From positions 1-9,270 of the forward strand of contig DAHZDR010000199.1 in assembly GCA_027403435.1 (NCBI GenBank): a DNA stretch of 9,270 nt. Reading direction: 5' to 3'. Shown piece after piece: positions 5,718 through 9,270 of the stretch. The position numbers were made by a program, and so were the translations under genes. Origin of the DNA: Deltaproteobacteria bacterium. GTDB lineage: Bacteria > Desulfobacterota > Binatia > Binatales > Binataceae. Position 1 is the first letter of the stretch, and each line of letters starts with the position of its first letter. The notes under the pieces are model-generated. The model was not told where the DNA came from. It saw only the letters and a list, made by a program, of their open reading frames with translations, and searched no databases.

Positions 5718-6671
5718 CTATTGAGCGGGCGCGGCGGCCGGCGCCTCCGGCGGCGCGATCAGGTTTTCGCGCAGGAAGCCGCCGATTGGAACATCGACGC
5801 GCGTGCCCAGATTGTGCGTGCCCTTGGGAAAATAATAGGTCTCGACGTGCGCGCCCCGCGCCGAGAGCGCCCGCGCCAATTGTTCGGCCTGCGCGACCGG
5901 CATCCGCCGGTCCTGTTCGCCATGCAGAATCAAAATCGCGCAATCGAGTTTGCGCGGCAGATGCGCGACGACGCTGCGCTCCTTCAAGGCGCGCTTTGAC
6001 GGCCAAACCTTGCGCAAAATCGCAAGCTTTGCGCCAAGCGGCGCCTGTAGCCAGAATTTGCGCAGGTCGTAGGCGCCGGACTGCAGAATCACCGCGCGCG
6101 GCCGCGCGTCCGAGTCCATCAACAGGCCCGCCGCGACCGCGCCGTCGGCGACGCCCCATACCGCCAGCCGCGACGAATCAACATCGGGGCGCGCCGCCAG
6201 CAGGTCCAGCGCATGGCGCGCGGCGTCAACCGCCGACGGACCCACGAAGCGATTCGGTCCCGAGGATTTGCCGAAACCGGGCATGCTGACACACGCCACG
6301 CGTATCCCAAGCGCGGTGAAATGCTCGATGTCACGGATACATTGGTGGGCGTCGCCGCCCTCGCTGTTCAGCACCAGCATCGCGGGCAATCGTCCCGCTG
6401 GCGGCGCCACGGCGATCAACCCGTCTATCTGATAATGGTCGCCATCGGCGGAAATCCGGAAGCGCAACGGCTCAAGCCTGGGCGCGGCCACCGCGCGCGC
6501 GGGCGCAAGCGCGCGGGCGTGATGGCGGCAGCCGGCGGCGGCCATGCTCAGCAGCGCCGCGATAGCCAAACCGATCGCGGTCCGCGCGCCCACGCCCGCA
6601 ATCGGTTTCCGCCGCGCCGGGCGGGCGGCGGCGGGCGCAACAAAGCGCGAGGCCCCGGAGGGATGCGACAT
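5718..6671 (-). CDS. Exported alpha/beta-hydrolase-fold protein lacking the nucleophile Ser
   Basis: The fold is that of alpha/beta hydrolases of the dienelactone hydrolase/prolyl oligopeptidase type. The substrate is unknown. Residues 31-48 form a hydrophobic export segment ending in MAAAGC, a weak lipobox with C48 as the possible lipidated cysteine, so the protein may be a lipoprotein or periplasmic. LVLNSEGG (99-106) fits the oxyanion strand-turn, and MPGFGKSSG (130-138) follows. The nucleophile elbow, normally G-x-S-x-G, reads GVADG (173-177) with A175 (codon GCC) at the Ser position. The acid D254 in HGEQDRRMPV and the base H286 in PKGTHNLG remain. The protein is therefore either catalytically inactive or uses another chemistry. 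The C-terminus is Pro/Ala-rich. The ATG at 6671 gives 28 residues before the hydrophobic stretch; a GTG at 6593 (residue 27) would give a more typical signal peptide. Neither has a good Shine-Dalgarno. It stands alone between convergent and divergent neighbours. Confidence 0.8.
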   Translation of the reverse strand: MSHPSGASRFVAPAAARPARRKPIAGVGARTAIGLAIAALLSMAAAGCRHHARALAPARAVAAPRLEPLRFRISADGDHYQIDGLIAVAPPAGRLPAMLVLNSEGGDAHQCIRDIEHFTALGIRVACVSMPGFGKSSGPNRFVGPSAVDAARHALDLLAARPDVDSSRLAVWGVADGAVAAGLLMDSDARPRAVILQSGAYDLRKFWLQAPLGAKLAILRKVWPSKRALKERSVVAHLPRKLDCAILILHGEQDRRMPVAQAEQLARALSARGAHVETYYFPKGTHNLGTRVDVPIGGFLRENLIAPPEAPAAAPAQ

Positions 6672-6680
6672 AGATTCCGC

Positions 6681-6709
6681 AGTTTACCCGCCACGCCCCG
6701 GCTTGGAAA
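6681..6709 (-). promoter_or_regulatory. Candidate promoter for the hydrolase-like gene
   Basis: On the minus strand TTTCCA (6709-6704, 4 of 6) and TAAACT (6686-6681, 4 of 6) are 17 nt apart. Transcription would begin only a few bases before the ATG at 6671, so the mRNA would be nearly leaderless from that start, or would have a leader of about 80 nt if the GTG at 6593 is used. Confidence 0.3.
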
Positions 6710-6724
6710 CGCTGGCCACGCGCG

Positions 6725-6753
6725 TTGAATCGGGCCGGAGATTGCCGGATACT
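6725..6753 (+). promoter_or_regulatory. Candidate sigma70 promoter for hisI-hisG
   Basis: TTGAAT (6725-6730, 4 of 6) and GATACT (6748-6753, 4 of 6) are separated by 17 nt. Transcription would start near 6760, giving a leader of about 39 nt that includes GGAGG at 6782-6786. No leader peptide with a histidine run is present, so classical his attenuation is not seen. Confidence 0.42.
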
Positions 6754-6798
6754 TGATGGTTCAAGTCGCGCGGCAAGCGGCGGAGGCTCGTAACGCTA

Positions 6799-7227
6799 AT
6801 GGATCAATCGGCGGCGGATAAGCTGGACTTTGGCAAAGGCGACGGCGTGATTCCGGTCGTCACGCAGGATTACGCGAGCGGCCGCGTGCTGATGGTCGCG
6901 TATATGAATCGCGAAGCGTTCGAAGAAACCGTACGGATCGGACGCGCCTGTTACTTTTCGCGATCGCGCAACCGCCTGTGGCGCAAGGGCGAGGAATCCG
7001 GCAACTTCCAGACGGTGCGCGAAATCCGCCTCGATTGCGACGCCGACACAATCCTGCTGCGGGTCGATCAGAACGGCGACCGCGCCGCCTGCCATGAGGG
7101 CTACGAATCGTGTTTTTTCCGCGCGCTCACGGACGGCGCATGGCGCGTCGCCGACCAACGCCGGGTCGATCCGGCGAAATACGGCGCCGGCTACGGACAT
7201 CATCAGCCGGCCAAGGCGGGAGCTTAA
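6799..7227 (+). CDS. hisI: Phosphoribosyl-AMP cyclohydrolase
   Basis: Opens the adenine ring of phosphoribosyl-AMP to give ProFAR, step three of histidine biosynthesis; a cytoplasmic zinc/magnesium enzyme. The 142-residue product shows VTQDYASGRVLMVAYMN (21-37), the substrate-binding YFSRSRNRLWRKGEESG (52-68), the metal motif LDCDAD (78-83), and C98 in CHEGYESCF with C105. These are the family's zinc and magnesium ligands. About 30 residues follow the catalytic core, too few for a HisE domain, so this is the monofunctional form and phosphoribosyl-ATP pyrophosphatase must be encoded elsewhere. The ATG at 6799 follows GGAGG (6782-6786) at a longish 12-nt spacing. hisG follows after 82 nt on the same strand. 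Confidence 0.96.
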   Translation: MDQSAADKLDFGKGDGVIPVVTQDYASGRVLMVAYMNREAFEETVRIGRACYFSRSRNRLWRKGEESGNFQTVREIRLDCDADTILLRVDQNGDRAACHEGYESCFFRALTDGAWRVADQRRVDPAKYGAGYGHHQPAKAGA

Positions 7228-7251
7228 CGCGACATTCGGCGGCATCGGAAA

Positions 7252-7279
7252 TTCGCTTAAATCATCAAAATTGAGCGAA
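7252..7279 (+). repeat. Inverted repeat in the AT-rich hisI-hisG spacer
   Basis: TTCGCTTAA (7252-7260) and TTGAGCGAA (7271-7279) form a 9-bp stem in RNA with one U-G wobble and a 10-nt loop. The surrounding 7240-7300 is a clear AT-rich island in GC-rich DNA. No T-run follows directly. It may be an operator or an intercistronic hairpin; hisG lacks a visible Shine-Dalgarno, which makes this spacer the likely place for its regulation. Confidence 0.4.
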
Positions 7280-7309
7280 AATCTGTAATCGCGCTTGATT
7301 TGCACCAAG

Positions 7310-8212
7310 ATGGCTACCAACGGCAAAGTGCTCAAATTCGGCATCCCCAAGGGCAGCCTCGAGGCGCAAACGCTCGAATTGCTGCGCAAATCCGGCTGGC
7401 GAATCGCCGTCGGCGACCGCTCCTATATCCCGCGCGTCGATGACCCCAGCCTGAGCTGCCGCCTGCTACGGCCGCAGGAGATGCCGCGGTATATCGCCGA
7501 CGGCACGCTCGACGCGGGCATCACCGGCAGCGACTGGATCGTCGAAAACGGCGTCGATCTGGTCCAAATTGAGAGCTTCATCTATTCCAAGGTTTCGCTG
7601 CAACCGACCCGATGGGTCCTGTGCGTGCCGGAAAACTCGCCGGTCAAACGGCTCGAAGACTTGGCCGGCAAGCGTGTCGCGACCGAGATGGTCGCGTTCA
7701 CGCGGCGGGTCTTCGCCGAACGAAAAGTTAAAGTTGAAGTTGAATTTTCGTGGGGCGTCACCGAGGCCAAGGCCGCCGACGGCCTGGTGGACGCGGTCGT
7801 CGAAGTCACCGAAACCGGCTCGTCGCTGCGCGCGAACGGCCTGCGCATCGTCGCGGAACTGCTGACTTCCACTCCCGTGCTGGTCGCCAATCCGAGCGCC
7901 TGGAAAGACCCGTGGAAACGCGAAAAGGTGCGGCAGATCGGAGTCCTGATGAAGGGCGCGCTCGACGCCGAAAGCCGCGTCGGAATCAAGATGAACGTGG
8001 CGCGGGAAAACCTGGAGGCGGTAATCAAGCTGCTGCCGTCGATCACGGCGCCGACGATTTCGCAGCTCTATCCCAGCCCGGCCTTGCAGGGCAAAGAATG
8101 GCTGGCCGTCGAAACCGTGATCAGCGAGCATACGGTGCGGGAACTGTTCCCGAAGCTGCTCGAAGCCGGCGCCGTCGGCATCGTCGAATTCGCGCTGAAC
8201 AAAATTATTTGA
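7310..8212 (+). CDS. hisG: ATP phosphoribosyltransferase, long form
   Basis: Joins ATP and PRPP to form phosphoribosyl-ATP, the first and feedback-controlled step of histidine biosynthesis; cytoplasmic. The 300-residue product begins with the typical FGIPKGSLEAQTLELL. It has GITGSDWIVENGVDL (63-77 region) and the PRPP-loop block DAVVEVTETGSSLRANGL. After about residue 215 comes an ACT-like regulatory domain (HisG_C), recognisable in IGIKMNVAREN-like and LPSITAPTISQL segments. That domain marks the long form, which is allosterically inhibited by histidine and does not need HisZ. The ATG at 7310 matches the family N-terminus; a TTG at 7295 is in frame but adds five unsupported residues. There is no clear Shine-Dalgarno. 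It lies 82 nt after hisI. A short run of hexamer repeats (7724-7747) encodes a Lys-Val-Glu beta strand. Confidence 0.96.
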   Translation: MATNGKVLKFGIPKGSLEAQTLELLRKSGWRIAVGDRSYIPRVDDPSLSCRLLRPQEMPRYIADGTLDAGITGSDWIVENGVDLVQIESFIYSKVSLQPTRWVLCVPENSPVKRLEDLAGKRVATEMVAFTRRVFAERKVKVEVEFSWGVTEAKAADGLVDAVVEVTETGSSLRANGLRIVAELLTSTPVLVANPSAWKDPWKREKVRQIGVLMKGALDAESRVGIKMNVARENLEAVIKLLPSITAPTISQLYPSPALQGKEWLAVETVISEHTVRELFPKLLEAGAVGIVEFALNKII

Positions 8213-8245
8213 AGCGCCCCCGGCGTGATCAATCGATTCAATGGA

Positions 8246-8278
8246 AAAGGCCGCGATCCTTGCGTGATCGCGGCCTTT
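8246..8278 (+). terminator. Strong hairpin terminator after hisG
   Basis: A perfect 13-bp inverted repeat (AAAGGCCGCGATC at 8246-8258, GATCGCGGCCTTT at 8266-8278) with a 7-nt loop lies 33 nt after the hisG stop. The 3' arm ends in TTT on the plus strand and TTTT on the minus strand, so it may work in both directions. The U-tract is short, but stem length and position strongly suggest termination. Confidence 0.8.
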
Positions 8279-8605
8279 GCATACTGATTCAATCCCGGAA
8301 ATTCGCCCGGGACCGCGGGGGCTATCGGAGATTCAGGCAAATCCCCGACCGTCCGCCGGTGAGGGAGGTCACCCCGCGGGCCAAAACGGTCTGCGGGCGC
8401 TTGGCCCGTGCGCAGGCGGCTGGAGGATATCCGTCTGCATCGGTGCGGCTCGGCTTGGCCGTCCGCGGCCCGGGCAACTGCTCAACCACGGTCGGGCTTG
8501 ACGAATTTGGCTCGCATCATTCGTCGCGGCGTATTTCAGTCTTTTGCATCCGCTAGCAACGCAATACGCGCCAAAGCTTCCACGCTCGGCCCGACACGGC
8601 TCGGA

Positions 8606-8641
8606 CGATGGGCGCGCCGCCGTCGCGCGCCACGCCCATCG
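8606..8641 (-). terminator. Hairpin downstream of the barrel protein gene
   Basis: A perfect 9-bp inverted repeat (CGATGGGCG at 8606-8614, CGCCCATCG at 8633-8641) with an 18-nt GC-rich loop begins 15 nt after the minus-strand stop at 8657. There is no T-run after it on the minus strand, so it is an atypical terminator or a 3'-end stabilising hairpin. Confidence 0.5.
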
Positions 8642-8656
8642 CCAGCCGGTTTCAAA

Positions 8657-9270
8657 TCACATCACGTTGAAGTTGTACTGGAGCTGCGCGGTCAGCATGC
8701 TCTGGCCCATCAGCAGGCCGCCGCCCTGTATGCTATACGGGTTGGTGCCCAGCACTTCGATCGCTTCCAGCTTCAGGAAGTACTTCTTGGTCCACGGCGG
8801 ATTCAGCACCACCGACGGAAACAGCAGGAAGGTGTTGCCTTCCGGGCTGTACACCATCGTCCACGCCGGCGCGATATCATCCCACAGCCACGAAGTCCCG
8901 ATATTGAGCAGCATGCTCACGTTGTTCTTGTAGTTCGTATCGGCTTCCGGTTCGAGCGCGCCGCCGGTCCACGGTCCGAACGCCTCCATCATCTGCTGCG
9001 ACCCGTCGAGCGTGATGAAGTCGTTGAGCTCGAAGTTCGCCGACAGGTTGCCGGTGCTGGTCAGCCACGGCGCGTACGCCTGGTCGATGTCCAGCGCCGC
9101 CATCCAGTTGAACGTGTCGGTGAATTCCACGCCGCTCGGATCGCTCATCATATTCCAGCTGTTGACGCCCTGATGGTTGGTGTAAACCGCTTCCGCGCGG
9201 GCCACCATCGGCAGATATTCCGACACTGACGAGGGCATCGGCAACGGCATGTCGCCGGTCACGCCCACCT
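8657..9270 (-). CDS. C-terminal part of a DUF1302-like outer-membrane beta-barrel protein
   Basis: The open frame runs off the right edge, so only the last 204 or so residues are present and the start and signal peptide are outside the window. The sequence is built of alternating polar/hydrophobic strands with many Trp, Tyr, Asn and Asp, as in outer-membrane barrels. The run NNVSMLLNIGTSWLWDDIAP, then a strand with YSPEGNTFLLFP, then PPWTKKYFLKLEAI recalls the C-terminal strand pattern of DUF1302 proteins, which are large barrels often encoded near DUF1329 lipoproteins. That family call is from memory of the pattern and is tentative. The last strand, LTAQLQYNFNVM, ends in Met with Phe three residues before it, rather than the usual terminal Phe or Trp. 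The cargo is unknown. Its promoter lies outside the window and a hairpin follows the stop. Confidence 0.65.
   Translation of the reverse strand, partial: VGVTGDMPLPMPSSVSEYLPMVARAEAVYTNHQGVNSWNMMSDPSGVEFTDTFNWMAALDIDQAYAPWLTSTGNLSANFELNDFITLDGSQQMMEAFGPWTGGALEPEADTNYKNNVSMLLNIGTSWLWDDIAPAWTMVYSPEGNTFLLFPSVVLNPPWTKKYFLKLEAIEVLGTNPYSIQGGGLLMGQSMLTAQLQYNFNVM

Larger units (their letters stand above)
8213..8656. other. 444-nt gap without a gene; multiple hairpins
   Basis: No open frame here looks like a protein on either strand. Beyond the terminator the stretch holds a series of inverted repeats: 8293-8298 with 8307-8312; 8313-8320 with 8372-8379; 8358-8362 with 8369-8373; 8377-8384 with 8401-8408; 8412-8419 with 8431-8438 (one G-U); and 8457-8461 with 8466-8470 (UCCG loop). 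The second pairing excludes the third and fourth. This may be a small RNA, a 3' untranslated region or simple GC-rich self-complementarity. I could not match it to a riboswitch, tmRNA, RNase P, SRP or 6S signature. Confidence 0.4.

Noticed and set aside
8320..8440. Possible cobalamin or other known riboswitch
   Set aside because: Fragments such as GGCAAATCCCC are suggestive, but the conserved boxes are not present in order and no target gene follows on the plus strand.
8277..8501. Small plus-strand open frame of 74 codons after hisG
   Set aside because: Starts within the 3' end of the hisG terminator hairpin, has no Shine-Dalgarno and its translation has no recognisable protein character.
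1..9270. CRISPR array, insertion sequence, phage or defence system
   Set aside because: No regularly spaced repeats, transposase, integrase or defence-type domains were found on either strand.

Overview
The window is a GC-rich bacterial chromosome segment carrying ordinary housekeeping metabolism. All eight complete genes and one partial gene can be assigned to known families. Hand counts of single 60-base lines run from about 58% GC (inside the homoserine kinase gene) to about 82% GC (inside the glycerate kinase gene). A truncated outer-membrane beta-barrel protein at the right edge points to a diderm (Gram-negative) host. The barrel type resembles DUF1302, and a deltaproteobacterial or Binatota-like lineage would fit, but that placement is a guess from gene content and style.

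Layout. Positions 114-4892 hold five genes on the minus strand, read in the order homoserine kinase (thrB-like), methylenetetrahydrofolate reductase (metF-like), GTP cyclohydrolase I (folE), ribose-5-phosphate isomerase A (rpiA) and glycerate 2-kinase. Gaps are 18 to 114 nt and a good sigma70-type promoter lies just upstream of thrB, so they are probably one operon. A divergent region (4893-5100) separates it from a plus-strand Bcp/PrxQ-type peroxiredoxin with an unusual Ala/Lys-rich N-terminal extension (5101-5694). Convergent to that is a minus-strand exported alpha/beta-hydrolase-fold protein whose nucleophile position carries Ala instead of Ser (5718-6671). Divergent from it are hisI (6799-7227) and long-form hisG (7310-8212), two enzymes of histidine biosynthesis, followed by a strong hairpin terminator. 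A 444-nt stretch without a convincing gene (8213-8656) contains a run of hairpins, some mutually exclusive. The window ends inside the minus-strand barrel protein (8657 to beyond 9270).

How the genes fit together. The minus-strand operon mixes folate and one-carbon metabolism (FolE, MetF), the homoserine branch (ThrB), pentose phosphate (RpiA) and glycerate phosphorylation. These meet at serine/glycine, methionine and nucleotide supply; a serine-cycle or C1 link is possible but inferred. I see no mobile element, CRISPR array, defence system or tRNA. I did not find an evidently new biological system. The points most worth a second look are the missing nucleophile in the hydrolase, the structured 8213-8656 gap, the peroxiredoxin tail and leader hairpin, and the AT-rich spacer between hisI and hisG.
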